Positions 1 to 12,139 of a DNA stretch of 64,000 nt are shown here, piece by piece; position 1 is the first letter of the stretch; every line of letters starts with the position of its first letter. The DNA comes from Cymodocea nodosa (taxonomy: Eukaryota > Streptophyta > Magnoliopsida > Alismatales > Cymodoceaceae), in NCBI GenBank assembly GCA_036874045.1, contig JAZBRI010000010.1, positions 1,570,001 to 1,634,000 of the forward strand, written 5' to 3'. Made by a program: the position numbers and the translations under genes. The notes under the pieces were generated by a model that was not told where the DNA came from, ran no database searches, and saw nothing but the letters and a program-made list of their open reading frames with translations.

Positions 1-198
1 GTCATTTATAGACATGTAAAATATAAAAAAAATTATAAGTAAAAGGGCGTGTTGAGATGAGTACCACATCCATATAAAAGAAATGGAACTTGATTTAATT
101 AGATGAGATAGACTCATCACTTCTGGTTAATTGGTTTCAACTACTACCGTATATATGAAAAGAATATATATATTGATATATAAAGTGAATAATATACG

Positions 199-213
199 GA
201 GAGAGAGAGAGAG
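199..213. repeat. (GA)n microsatellite
   Basis: A run of about seven GA dinucleotides in AT-rich intergenic DNA. Confidence 0.8.
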
Positions 214-1553
214 ATGAAAATCATCATCAATTCACCCATGGGACATTGGTCTATGGAAAGTTATTAGGTTTTAATACCCAGCAATTAATTGGAACCAACC
301 GCTTTCAAACAAAAAAAACCAGTGGCCACGGTCACTTTCTGTATTCAATTCCTTCATACGGAGATTTTTCCATTTCAATTGACATTTAGATCACCGTGTC
401 CACATTGGCAGGCAGCACGCACTTCCCCCACGGCTTTGTTAGGGCGTTATTGGTGAAACCAGACTAATGTGATTAAAGAAATGTTCTTCAGGTAATTAGG
501 CAGACAATTGTGTTGGTGGGTACCTCAATACATAACAAGTCTCAAGGTGGTGGTGCCTTCTCACTTGGAATCTACCTTTGGGTTGTGTGGTAGTCCACCA
601 ATTCACATGTATGTACGCCGATGAGAGCTAGGAGACGAACAACCATACTCCGAAATATAACGAAAGGAACTTGTACTGTTTGCGGGTGTGGTCTCTCACA
701 CCAACCATTCAACAGCAACATGGATGCGATCCATCCAACAACTTCGATCTATTTCTGTGGGGGCTTCTCTTCAATCGGATTCCTTTGTTCTTTGATATTT
801 ATGCCATATGCACTGAGTGCACACTATTTTATTTTTTTGAATATTGGTTACTATTAGTAAAAGACATGAATATGAACCCACCATCAAGTCGTAGCTCATA
901 CTGGGATGCCATCTTGAATGATGGAAGACAACCAAGAAGGAAAGGCCCTGCTTTTCTCTGCTACCACCCTTGAATGAAAAGTTAAAAAATCAACTGTATT
1001 TTATTATATGAATAAGTTAGTTGATTGGAACAATAGTAATTCTTTTTAAAATTCGATGATCTTCTCGTCACCCACAAAATCGAACTTTCAAACTTGCGTG
1101 AATGTAGTTTCGAAACAACAAAGTACATTATAAAAGAAAAAAGGGAGTATTCTACTATGTGCAGTGTAGCATTTGTTTTTCATGAGGCAGTGCAACCTTT
1201 GGACTATAACCTATAGGCAATAGAAAGCAGCGCAGCAAATATGCACTGACAAAGCGTGAAATCTTCCCACCTTCACCCACCGTGCCAAACATTAATTATA
1301 TACCATAGACTAGTACTGAAGACCAGGACAAGATCCAACAAAGGCTATATTGCTACATTCATTGCTAGTGGGTTCAACTTTTTCTTTTCCCGGTGAGGGT
1401 ACAGTAAATTAGCAATAGAGTAGTGGAGCCAAGCTTTGCTTAGCGAAGGAGAAAAGGCGTAGCAGGGAAGCATCGGCACTTGTATTGAATCTTACAGTCA
1501 AATCCAAACATGATGATGGGTCGGTCACTCCCACATGACTCAGAGACGCAAAC

Positions 1554-1572
1554 CCACACACACACACACACA
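1554..1572. repeat. (CA)n microsatellite
   Basis: A pure CA run of about nine units. A longer CA run lies 225 bases downstream. Confidence 0.85.
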
Positions 1573-1794
1573 GTGAAATCATTCAAAGCAAACGCTGTGG
1601 ACAACGATGGCCGTGCCTACTATGCAGCAAGGACCACCAAACAGGAAAATAAAGGAGTGAAGCCAATGATATACACATGGAAATGGCATGGCCTGCATGC
1701 ATTGATCGATGCAGTTGAAAAACACAGATGGATGTAGGCCATCGCTATTGAAAACCCTAACGTGGTGCAGACCCCACAAGCGACCAGTGTACTG

Positions 1795-1795
<1 letters not shown>

Positions 1796-1825
<30 letters not shown>
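1796..1825. repeat. (AC)n microsatellite
   Basis: A pure AC run of about 15 units. It explains the Cys/Val-rich conceptual peptides on the other strand, which are not genes. Confidence 0.9.
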
Positions 1826-1828
<3 letters not shown>

Positions 1829-2874
1829 ATCTGTCATGGAGAAGCTAACAGTGGGATGCAACTTTCGAAGGAAAAAAAAAACAGTGAGACATGAAGTGTG
1901 AGATCGACAACTCGCTCATGCAGACACAGTGGCCATCACCAAGGGAAATGGCCAAGGCATTGCATTGTCTTGCCTGTGGGAGAAACAAGCAGACCAGAAA
2001 GGGTAAACAAGCTGTCCTAGCTTACAGATCATAATAATTATTTGGTCTTCTCAACCATATTTGTTGATGATGGAAGGAAATTAAAAGGGTTGGCGATAGC
2101 AGCTGCTCAACAAGTGTGGTTGGAACTTGCACGAGAACTTTGGATGTGGCCAGAGATGAAGGGCAACTACCACATCGCTTGGTTTAGGCCAATACTGTGA
2201 TTTTTGTGTGTTGATGCAACAATGTTTCAGCATCAGTAAATTAAAACAAAGAAACTACTAACAAACCCAGCTAGACAGTGTTGGAACTTGACTTTGCTTT
2301 TTCTGAAGTAAAATTAAATGATACGATATGGCCGGCATTCAAATCAATCACATCATTATCCATTGTAGCATAGTTTCTTTCCATGCTCTCTTCATTAACC
2401 TGGGATGTCTTCATCGTTACTTCTATCTTGATGGATATCTTCTATTCCAACCTTGTTGCAGTTTAGCCATAGATATAAAATTGTGACTAAGACTAACGTG
2501 GTTCCCTCACTAGCTGTTACATTTAACGTACATTTTCTTGTAGATAGAAGATAGCTAATATGCATGTTGTTTCTTCATATAATTGTGTATGCATTTCATT
2601 TAAATGTTATTTCTTAAGGACAGTAGAACACAAGATGCAATGCACTTTCTGATGGACATCCACATTGGACATCATTGGTTTTTGAGAAGAGGGAGAGAGC
2701 AACAGAATGCGTGAAAAATGATGCATACACTACTGTTTAATGGGCTTCACATTTATAGGCCCAGATATCGACAACCAAAACCAAAAATAAAAATACACAA
2801 CAGGTTGTTTGTAACATAAATTACATGTTTACTTCTATCATTTTCATTATCCCTTAAAGTATAAATATGCTATA

Positions 2875-3150
2875 AACTTTCTAACTTGGGCAAAAGAACA
2901 TGCAGCAATCTGTGGTTAAGTGGCTTACTCATCTTGTCTGCAAATCGCAGCTTTGTATTGACATGCAGTTGTAATCAGGCCTGATAGTATATTTTCTCTT
3001 TAATAATGTGACAATCCAACTCAATATGCTTAATTCAAATAATGTGACGGGATTAGATGTTATATGTACTGTAGCCTAATTATCACAATACATCTTAATT
3101 AATTGGTAATTGAATATTGATGCCAAGGTCATGCAGTAAGTAGTCAACCA
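2875..3150 (-). pseudogene. Ty1/copia RNase H C-terminal remnant
   Basis: Translated on the minus strand in two frames, this stretch gives the end of a copia pol: MYCDN, then a VHI..SNP block, then KHIELDCHIIKEK, then a block like the usual N/D-QLADIFTK region (here KLRFADKMSKPL), then HRLLHVLLPKL. These are the RNase H and C-terminal tail motifs of Ty1/copia polyproteins. A frame change lies between MYCDN and KHIEL, and stops interrupt both parts, so it is a fossil. No LTR is recognisable nearby. The residues around KHIEL differ from those of the two SIRE-like copia elements in this window, so it probably derives from another copia lineage. Confidence 0.8.
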
Positions 3151-4880
3151 AGCAAGGGTGAAGGTAAGGCGTGCTGTAGAGTTCAAAAAAGATCTTATAT
3201 TATTAAGGATATTACTAACGCATATGTTAGTACCAAAAAAAACTAATGCATACGTTAAAAATAAATAAAATCTTTTATGTTATGCATAAATTTCATAAAC
3301 TTATTCAAATTCATAATTAATTCAACTAGGTAACCTACTGTCTCCCTTCATTATACGCCGAATAATTGACCAATGAAGCCATAATGTAATACTTCTAGAA
3401 ATCACAAATCATTGAGGACCTTGTAGTTTCAATTCTATTGGAGTTTGGAAGGGTGATATTATTCTTAGCGGCACCTTTACGGAACATTCTCATAAGTAGC
3501 TCTCATATTCTTTCATAAATATACAGAGAGATAAAAGTATCCATATAAATTTTAGCATTATATTATTGCAAATACATGACAAAAATTTTACTTATATTAA
3601 ATAAGTATTGATCATTGAACTGAAAGCCTTCCAATTTCTTTAAATTTCCATCATGTAATATATATAGATTAACTAATTATATAATTAGATTTTAATTTTT
3701 TAAAAAGTGTTGAGCTTCTCCTATTTTGCTAGGCAAATGTATCTATATTTGTTGCAGGTCTAGAAATATACAATATTAAAAACTAAAACATAATTTACAG
3801 GATTTAGTTTGGTTTCAAAATATATAAGTACCTACACATATGTATACGAGAGCATTTTCTCGTATTTACATATCTCGTAATCATACAATAACAAAATTAT
3901 GATTTTGATCATGAGGCAGATCGATCTTGTATGTGTTTCATAATCACATGTCATTTTAGGCCTTGGGATCTGAGTTTAAAACCATCAGAAGAGGAGTACG
4001 TTAAAGTCCAGCAAGAATAATATCATATGTCAAAAATGTAAATTATTCATATAGTACAATAAATTAAAAAATGACGCGATATCATGATAGCAATAAAGAA
4101 TAGCGAATATCGAGTCTTATTATATAATTGTTAGAACATATTTATCCTTAAGTACTTACACTCAAAGACAACTATCACATAAGATATAAGTTAACTCATA
4201 TATCACATCATGTCACATACTACTTTGTGACGGAGCTTGAGAAGACTTAGACAATCTATCTTGTCGCATATTACCCTATCATGACGTAGATGTGTTAATT
4301 AGACTGAGCCATTGTGAGTCAGTCTAATTTAACTCAATTTAAAAAATTAGATTGGGTTGGTCTGTGGGTCGATTCAAGTCAGACTAGGTTGATTTAGATC
4401 AGATTAGGCTAACCTATAGGTCAATTCAGGTCCAGCTCATATTCGTAATTTCATTAAAACTTAAAAACAAACATTGTTTTCAATGTTTGTTAAAAAAAAT
4501 GAATGTTAAAACTAATGGTAAAAAAGAAAGAAATAAGTTCATTTACAAACGTTATTTCAATATTCGTAAAAAACAAACGTAATTTCAACGTTCATAAAAT
4601 AATATTCATTTTTTATGAATGTTAAATAACGTTCATTTTTCAACATTTGTAAAAAATGAATGTTGAAACAATGGTAAAAAAAAAGAGAAAAAAAAAAGGA
4701 GAAGATAAGGGATGAAAGGGAGAGAGGAATAATGATGAAAAAATTTATAAATAGAGAATAAAGTTAGAATTTTTTTTACAATTCATACTCATTCAATCTT
4801 CTCTCTTTCTTTTGTAAAATACAAAGATCATCTTTTAGGCTTCAACTTTCTTTAACTCTCAAGTCAGATTCTTTGCAAAA
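3151..4880. other. AT-rich non-coding DNA before the hAT element
   Basis: No gene is visible. From about 4450 to 4680 the sequence repeats short direct and inverted versions of AACGTTCATTTTT and AACATTTGTAAAAAATGAA, which could fold into several small hairpins. A patch at 4310-4440 rich in GGTC/GACC words could be a subterminal region of the hAT element that follows, but I found no convincing terminal inverted repeat or 8-base duplication. Confidence 0.4.
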
Positions 4881-6804
4881 ATGGCACACAACTTTAACAA
4901 CTTTATCTTCAATAACGCTGTCAATGTTGACGACAATTTTGAGTAGGAACAATAATACTCTCAAGCTCAAACTATATAATAAAGTAAAGGTGGAGCATTG
5001 ACTTCAATTAATGTTGCTAAATCAAGAAGAATGTCAAATTTAGGGTCAAAGTTTACAATAAAAATGAAAAAGCTAAGAGATGGTACTACGGTGGAGAGGG
5101 CCTATTACAACATTTGCAATGTAGACTTTTCATGTAAAGCTTTAGGTGGTACAAGTCATTTATCTAGACATGTAACAATTGTTCATATAAAAATCTTAAA
5201 AAAAAATAAAATAATTCAAACACAACTTAATTTTAACACTAAAGGTAATATAACACAATGACAATATAATCCTCGTAATGCTAGAGAATTACATGCTAAA
5301 TTTATTGCTGTTCAAAATTTACCTATTAATTATGGTGATAGTCAACATTTTCAAGAATATATTTTACAAGTTTATTGTCCACAATTTAAAAAAGTTTCTA
5401 GAAATACAACTAGGCAAGTTATTATTGAACTTTATAATAAACTTAGAATGAAATTAGTTAATATAATATGTTTTATTAACACATCTATAGTATGCACATC
5501 TGATATTTGGGAAGGTAGAAGTAAAATAGGATATATTGCTATTACTGCACATTTTATTGATGATAATTGGGTTTTACAAAAAAGCTTAATAGAATTTAGA
5601 AGAATAAATCATCACATAATGCTTAAAATATTTTTTTCTACTATTATGAAAATTTTTGAATTTTATGGAATTAAAGAAAAAGTAGATAGTATTACATTTG
5701 ATAATGCATTTAGTAATAATGCAACTATCCCTATGTTTAAAAGTAAATTAACTCCACCAAATGGTTTTGATTTATTTCACCAAAGATGTATATGTCATAT
5801 AATTAATCTATAGTTTAAGTAGGTGTTGAAGAATTAAAACCTTTTCTAGAAAATATTAGAACTACATTAGGTAGACGACAACAAGAATTTAATCATGTAT
5901 GTGATTCATTTGAATTATCACGTAAAACATTTACAATGGATGTCTCTTATAGGTGGAATTCATTATATTTAATGTTAAATAATTGTTTACCTTATAACAA
6001 ATCTATGAAAACTTATTATAATGGTAGAATAGATGATAGTGCAACATCCCTAGATGAAAATGATTTTGCAATAGTTAATTATTTTATTGAATTTTTAAAA
6101 CCATTTTATAATGCGACAGAACATTTATCACGAATATATTATTGTATATCTGTTTATGCAATTCACTACTTATATAATATTGCAAGAGTTTTTAATAATT
6201 ATAGTAATTATCCATTTTTTACACCTATAGTTTTAAAAATGAAAGAAATTTTTTTAAAATATTGGAATAAGATACCTCTCTTATATACATTAAGTACTTG
6301 TTTAGATCCTAGGACTAAAGTAAAAGTTGTTAAAAAATTAATAAATGTAATACAAACTTGTTTAAACATAGAACTTGATGTAATAATTGAAAATGTAGAA
6401 GAAAGTTAAAATATGGAACACAACAACAAACACAAAATATGTCCTATTTTTCACAACCATCATCATCATCATCATCATCAATAATTAATTATAGTGTATT
6501 TGATGATGAATATAGTGATTTTAATGTAACAAATAGGAAAGAATTAAATAATTTTAATAATACTAATCATAGTTATTTAATAAGAGATAATCTTGATTTT
6601 CTAAATTTTGATGTAATAAATTGGTGGAAAACACAAAAACACACATTTTCTATTTTATCATTAATGGTTAGAGATTTACTAATAATTCCAACTTCTTTTG
6701 TAGTATGTGAACATTTATTTAGTATTAGTGGTAATATATTAGATGATAGAAGAGCAAATTTAAAAGATGATATTTTAGAAGCCTTAATGTGTGTTAAAGA
6801 TTGA
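4881..6804 (+). pseudogene. Decayed hAT-superfamily transposase with BED zinc finger
   Basis: hAT transposases cut and paste their own DNA. The ATG at 4881 opens a frame giving MAHNFNNFIFNN and an acidic stretch, interrupted by four stops before 4998. A BED-type zinc finger follows (about 5040-5190): the NIC and FSC cysteines and a RHVTIVH pair remain, but the first expected Cys is Tyr (TAC). The middle part has SDIWEGR (about 5500), TFDNAFSNN (about 5700) and CICHIINL (about 5790). The reading frame shifts near 5815-5830 and again between 6409 and 6439. The C-terminal hAT dimerisation region is clear at 6600-6795: INWWK, then LMVRDLLIIP, then CEHLFSISG, then RRANLKDD and EALMCVKD. With at least two frameshifts and several stops it cannot be active. 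A CAT/Ser microsatellite sits at 6458-6480. Terminal inverted repeats were not located. Confidence 0.88.
6458..6480. repeat. (CAT)n trinucleotide run in the hAT ORF
   Basis: About seven CAT units. Read in the transposase frame they give a run of serines before the dimerisation domain. Confidence 0.85.
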
Positions 6805-7199
6805 GAGCTTGCTTGTGTTCATGGATAACAATAAAAAGATGACTTCATTGATGAATTTGTAAATTTAAATATTTAAATATAATAATGTACATTAAATGTA
6901 AATATATTTGATGTAATTACAAAAATAATGTATTTTTTAATTTGAATTCAGAAATAAAATAATTATTTTAACTTTATGACTTGTGTTTGAATGTATCGAT
7001 GGATGATGAATCATAAATGGTGAGTTGATGATATCTTAATATTGATTTTAATGTAATGAATGAATGATGACTTATGTTTGATGTTCATATATTTATAAAT
7101 AAAATAATGTATTTGAACGATGAATTGATTATCAGATAACGTTGTAATTTTTTTTATTTTTTATTTTAATTTAAAATAAAAAAATAAAAAAATAAAATC

Positions 7200-7958
7200 A
7201 AAAACTTAGGTTGGACTGAAGGTGACATATGGTCAAGCCAATCAAAAGATAATAAAAAAAAAAAAATTTAGTCTAACCTAAAGTGAGATACGCTTAGACT
7301 GAAAAAAGAATAAAAAAATAAAAAACTTTGGTTGTATCAAAGTTGAGCTTCGGTGTAATCGAAGGAAAAAATAAAAAATATCAGTCTCACCAAAGGTAAG
7401 ATACAGTCTAACCAAAGGTAAGATACAGTCTGATTGAATAAAGAATAAAAAAATAAAAAACTTCGGTAGGACCAAAGTTGAGCTTTGGTCTGATCAAAGG
7501 AAAAAATAAAAAACTTCAATTAGTCAGACCGAAGAAAAGAATAAAAAAATAAAAAATTGATCAGATGATCAGACCAATGAAAAAGTAAAAAACATCAATT
7601 TAACCAAAGGTAAGATATAGTCTGATCGAAAAAGAATAAAAAAATAAAAAAATCAATCGGATCGAAGTTGAGCTTCGGTTTGACCGAAGGAAAAAATAAA
7701 AAACATTGTTCTGATTGAAGGTAAGATATGATTTGACCGAAAAAAAAAAAAACTTCGATTGGACCGAAGTTGAGCTTTGGTCTAACTGAAGGAAAAAAAA
7801 ATGGTCAAACGGTCAAACCGATGAAAAATAAAAAACATCGGTCTGACCAAAGATGAGACACGATCTGACTGAAGGAAAAAAATAAAAAACTTCGATTAGT
7901 CAAACTAAAAAAATAAAATAAAAGAAAAAAAAACTTCTACTAGTCGGATCGAAGCCAA
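7200..7958. repeat. A-rich hairpin minisatellite (TTCGG/CCGAA)
   Basis: An array of imperfect units alternates A-rich spacers (AAAAAATAAAAAAC-like) with short inverted words such as CTTCGGTTGGACCGAAG and GCTTCGGTCTGACCGAAGG. At least ten hairpin-capable units can be counted, many decayed. It ends immediately before the TG start of a gypsy LTR at 7960. Similar CGGT..ACCG words recur at 40500-40830 and 50930-51190, downstream of the integrase end in two gypsy elements, so the array may derive from the same element family. No coding potential. Confidence 0.7.
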
Positions 7959-7959
7959 G

Positions 7960-9855
7960 TGTTTAGAATGAAAAAGTGCATAATATTAATGGTTAAATGA
8001 TGATTAATTTCGTAATATTTAGCTTATCATATGAGAATTATGCCATTATGTTATAATTGCATTGTTATATGCTTTAATAAAAGAATCTGCATAATTTCAG
8101 GAAATTAGCATTGATTAAGTATACTTCTAAACTGCTAGTAAGTTATAGGCTTTGAAATTCTTAAGTATCCAAATTTTCTATTATTTCGGAGAGTTATATT
8201 ACATGTACTAGACAGTTATGCTTTAAACGCTTAAAGAATATTTTATTATTTCTTAGAGGACACGTGTTGAAACCTTAAAATACGACTTAAGTGGATTTTT
8301 AGTAAGTTATCTACTAACTATCCGAAAGACATCTAAGCATTAGATAGTTAGGTTTGTAAGTATCCAAAATATTTGAACTCGTTAAGTTAGATTTATGTAT
8401 GTGTTGAATTTAAATGCTTTATTATGTCACGTGAGCTACACATGTATAACTCGTTAAGTTAGCATAACTATACGCGTTAAGTTACTTGAACATATACTAA
8501 GGTAACACATTGTGTTAGTGTTATAAGCTTATAAGTTATTTCTTTATTGCACGTGTTTTATAGTTAAATCAACAAAGTAAGTTTGTTGAGTTACACTAAC
8601 TCTACAGACCATTTATTTTCTAACATGCTACTATAGCAGTTGTAGAAATAAGAAATAAGAAATTCGAAAGAAAACCACGATTGCACGTGTCATGTAGGAA
8701 TTCCCTCGTGGAATGAAGAAGAAATCACCATCATTGAAATGAATGAAGGAAATCCAACCGCTCATTTAAGCAGAAGCAATTATTAGTGAAAGAAATATAA
8801 AAGAAGAGGAGAAAGATGAAAAGTGTGTGTGTGTATGGGTGGAGAACCGCGTTAACTGCAAGAAGCATCGGAAATTCCCTTAAGCTCCACACCACCACCA
8901 AAATCACCAACCATCGAAGGTCTGTAAGGATACTTTTCGGATGTCGGGTCAATTCCGAGCCAAACATGGTGATTGACAACCACTATGAGGAGTGATTGTG
9001 TCGCAGGAAGGGAAACCATTTTCACTAAGTAACGACTCATATCTCAAGAGATCGTAAAGCTTCTAACCTTGATTTTGGGTTGATGCTAGTATGCTGAATA
9101 AGAGATTATCTTACAATTCTTCATTCGCGATTCTATAGGGAGAGGAGGTAAGATTGTAAGTGATTAAGTTTTCAGTAGTGTAATCATGTCGCATGTAGTG
9201 ATAGAAGATTTTACTGTCGATAGAGATTTTTACATTTCACATTTCGCTCATCTTCAGGAACATATCAAAACAAAAATACCAAAAACAACTAATTGTCTGT
9301 GTTTACATTTAGTATTAAAGTGTTGTATTATTTGTTTTGTATCGTGATTAATGTTATGATTGTCAATATTGTGAATGTTTTATGTTTGTTTGATTCAGAA
9401 AATAGAAAATAGTTTTACAATTTACTGAAATTGAATCGTCTCAGATACTTAAAAATTTTAATGGTTAATGTTTGAAATATCTGAATGTTAGTATTGCTTA
9501 ATGACAAATCTAATATTAACTAACATTAAAGAGCTTAATTGATGTTATTTACATTATGTGGAACCGCCCAATGGTTGGCCGAATTCCTTTGTAGATGGTA
9601 GTATTTAATTGGAAAGAGAGGCTCGTGGAGTTAACTTAAGTCCACGAGGTTAGTCCATTGAGTTAACCATAACTACACGAACTAAGTCTGTTGTGTTAAC
9701 TATAACTCAATAGAGTGCTTAATTGAACACATATAAAATCTAATATAAAAATTAAAACAGTACACAATTCTTGCTCAATCTCTGTGGGATCAATCTGTAT
9801 ATGCACACAAATACAATATACACTATGCACTTGCAGTTAAAATACAAATTGGACT
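7960..9855 (+). repeat. Athila-like gypsy LTR, plus orientation (copy L1)
   Basis: It starts with TGTTTAGAATG, matching the TGTTTAAAATG start of the complete family LTR at 40889-42895 read on the other strand. Landmarks in order: hairpin motifs at 8300-8560, a TATA word (ATATAAAAG, 8795-8803) before a GA-rich stretch, the block complementary to CCTGCCTCCTCTCCC near 9130, and a GTGGGATCAATCTGTA block near 9785. It breaks off at about 9855, where a copia LTR begins, so the final 100-200 bases are missing. No polypurine tract precedes it, so it is either a 5' LTR remnant or a broken solo LTR. Confidence 0.8.
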
Positions 9856-9856
9856 T

Positions 9857-10470
9857 TGTTGAGTATTTTTGTTTTGATGATGTGTGCTGAATGAAAATAA
9901 TCATATTTGCTCAATTACTATTGCTTGTGAAAAGAAATTAAAATCATCAATTAATACAGAAAAAGCTTACTAATATAAATACTTGTCTGTATTGGATCGA
10001 AAGTTAATAACTAGTCGTTTCGTTGCATTAATTTCTCATTTAGCTAAACGTTAAGTTAACGTGTGTTTTTATTGAAAAGCATGATATATTTTAATGTTAT
10101 ATCTTCTGTATCATGAACAGTGCACATTTAGACAACTCGTTAAGTTAGAGTTTTGTTTGTATAGAGGTCATGTGAGAACTCATTAAGTTAGAGGCTTAAA
10201 GGTTAAAATAGGTCACGTGATAACTCGTTAAGTTAGTGAGTAAAAGAAGAGATGAACTCGTTAAGTTAGTGTTATACACGTGGTGAAATTATAAGTTACG
10301 AATGTTGTATTGTATCACGTGAGGTGCACATGTTTAACTCGTTAAGTTAACATAACTAAACGCGTTGAGTTGCTATATTGAATACTAAGGCAACGCATTA
10401 CGTTAGCGTTATAAACTTAAGTTGTTATTTTTGCACGTGGTAAAATTCTTATTATAAAAACATTTGTTTA
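9857..10470 (+). repeat. SIRE-like copia LTR 5' fragment, plus orientation
   Basis: It begins TGTTGAGTATTTTTGTTTTG, an LTR start typical of large plant copia elements. The first 270 bases recur inverted at 13868-14135, and a longer stretch recurs inverted at about 16500-17190. It carries many CTCGTTAAGTTAG units. The junction with gypsy LTR sequence near 10470 is approximate. Confidence 0.65.
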
Positions 10471-12138
10471 ATATTTTATTATTTCCAGATGTACACGTGT
10501 CAAAATCAAAATGAATGTCTTAAGTGAACTTTCGGTGAGTTAGCTGTAACTATCCGAAAATGCATCTGAGCATCGGATAGTTAGACCTGTAACTCTCCGA
10601 AATGTTATTTTATGTTTAAACTGCTGCTGACATGTGTCGAGATCTGGTAGATTTACTTAAGTTATAACTCGTTAAGTTAGCATAACTGTATGCGTTGAGT
10701 TACATGAATATACACTAAGGTAACACGTTAGGTTAGCGGCTTATTTCTTTATTGCATGTATTTTACAGTTACTTTCCAAAATGCCACTATAGTGGTTGTA
10801 GGAACAGACAGTTGGAAGGAAAAACCACGTTTGCACGTATCACGCAGGAATTCAATCGCGTAGGGAGAAAGAAATCATCGCCGTTGATTTGAAGGAAGGA
10901 AATCCAACCGATCATTCAAGCAGAAGCAATTACTACTGAAGAAATATAAAAGAAAAAAAGAAAAAAAGAAGAAAGTGTGATCGATGGACGGCTAGTGCAT
11001 ACAGAGGAGGAGCACCGAGCTTTCTGCAGACAGTATCGGCGATTCTTCGAAGTATCACACCAACCATCGTTATCACCACCATAATCACCAATCATCAGAG
11101 GTCTATGAGGATACTTGCCCGATGTCAGGTCGATTCTGAGCCAAACACAGTGCTTGACAACCATTGTGAGGAGTGATCGCGTCGCGGGAAGAGAAGACAT
11201 TTTTACCAAGTGCGACTCATATTTTAGGAGATCGTAAAGCTTTTAGCCTTGGCTTCCGGTTGATGCCTGTATGCTGAAGAGGAGATCATCTTACAATTCT
11301 GGACTCGCGATTCTATGGGGAGAGGAGACAGAATTGTAAGTGGTTTAATTTTCAGTGGTGTATTCGCGTTGCAAGTAGTGTCGGAAGTATTTACTGTCAA
11401 GTGAGATTACTTTGCATTTCACCTTTCGCCCATTTCCATGTTCACATCAAAACAAAAATACCAAAAACAATTTATCTTTGTTTGTATGTTGTATTTGAGT
11501 GTTGTATTGTTTGTGCTGTATCGTGATTAATGTTATCTGTATCAGTTTTATGATTGTTTTATATTAGTTTTAATTTTACAGTTTACTGAAATTGGTTTGT
11601 ACAAAAAAAACTTAAAGATTTTAATGGTTACTGTTTGAATCATCTGAATGTTAGTATTGCTTAATGATAAATCCAATGTTAACTAGCATTAAAAAGCTTA
11701 ATTGATGTTATTTACAATCTGTGGAATCGCCTAATGGTTGGCCGAATTCCTCTATAAATAGCAGTATTATAAAGAAGAGACAGTCTCGTGGAGTTAACTT
11801 AAGTCCACGAGGATAGTCCATTGAGTTATCCATAACTCAATGAACTTAGTCCGTTGAGTTAACTGTAACTCAACGGAGTGCTTATTGAATATAAATTTGA
11901 ATTGTTCACAATCAAACATTTCTTAAATTCGTCAGCAATTCCCTATGGGATTGACCTGTACTTGCATACTGATACAATAGACACTGTGCACTTGTAGTTA
12001 AAGTACAAATTGGAATTAATATCTAAATTGTATTAAAGGTTGTTTGTTTACTTCTAAAAGAAAGAATAGGCATAAAGATAAATTAACTAAGTAAAAATAG
12101 AAGTAACAAATCCAAGTTTTTCTAGTGTAGTGCTGGGA
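10471..12138 (+). repeat. Athila-like gypsy LTR, plus orientation (copy L2)
   Basis: It matches L1 from about 8235 onward (its first 270 bases are missing) and continues further than L1 through GTTTGTTTACTTCTAAAAG into a TCTAGTGTAGTGCTGGG block. That block corresponds to the internal PBS-like site in the LTR tail at 62229-62250. The TATA word is at 10944-10952. Hairpin motifs lie at 11785-11880. At about 12138 it runs into an oppositely oriented fragment of the element's extra ORF, so the junction is a rearrangement and not a normal LTR/leader border. Confidence 0.75.
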
Positions 12139-12139
12139 A

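Larger units (their letters stand above)
1..2870. other. Intergenic DNA, no gene recognised
   Basis: AT-rich plant-type sequence with three dinucleotide microsatellites. Short open frames occur (for example near 620-970 and 1510-1740), but none shows a recognisable domain, splice context or consistent coding character. The part near 2600-2860 may be the tail of the copia remnant that follows, but I see no clear LTR end. It could also be flanking DNA of a gene lying to the left of the window. Confidence 0.5.

Noticed and set aside
621..973. Overlapping open frames of 78-100 codons
   Set aside because: No domain, no codon pattern shared with host exons, no splice context. Chance frames.
1579..1824. 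Cys/Val-rich open frames on the minus strand
   Set aside because: They translate the (AC)n microsatellite and flanks.
4310..4440. Terminal inverted repeat of the hAT element
   Set aside because: GGTC-rich words occur, but no matching inverted end and no 8-bp duplication were found downstream of 6804.
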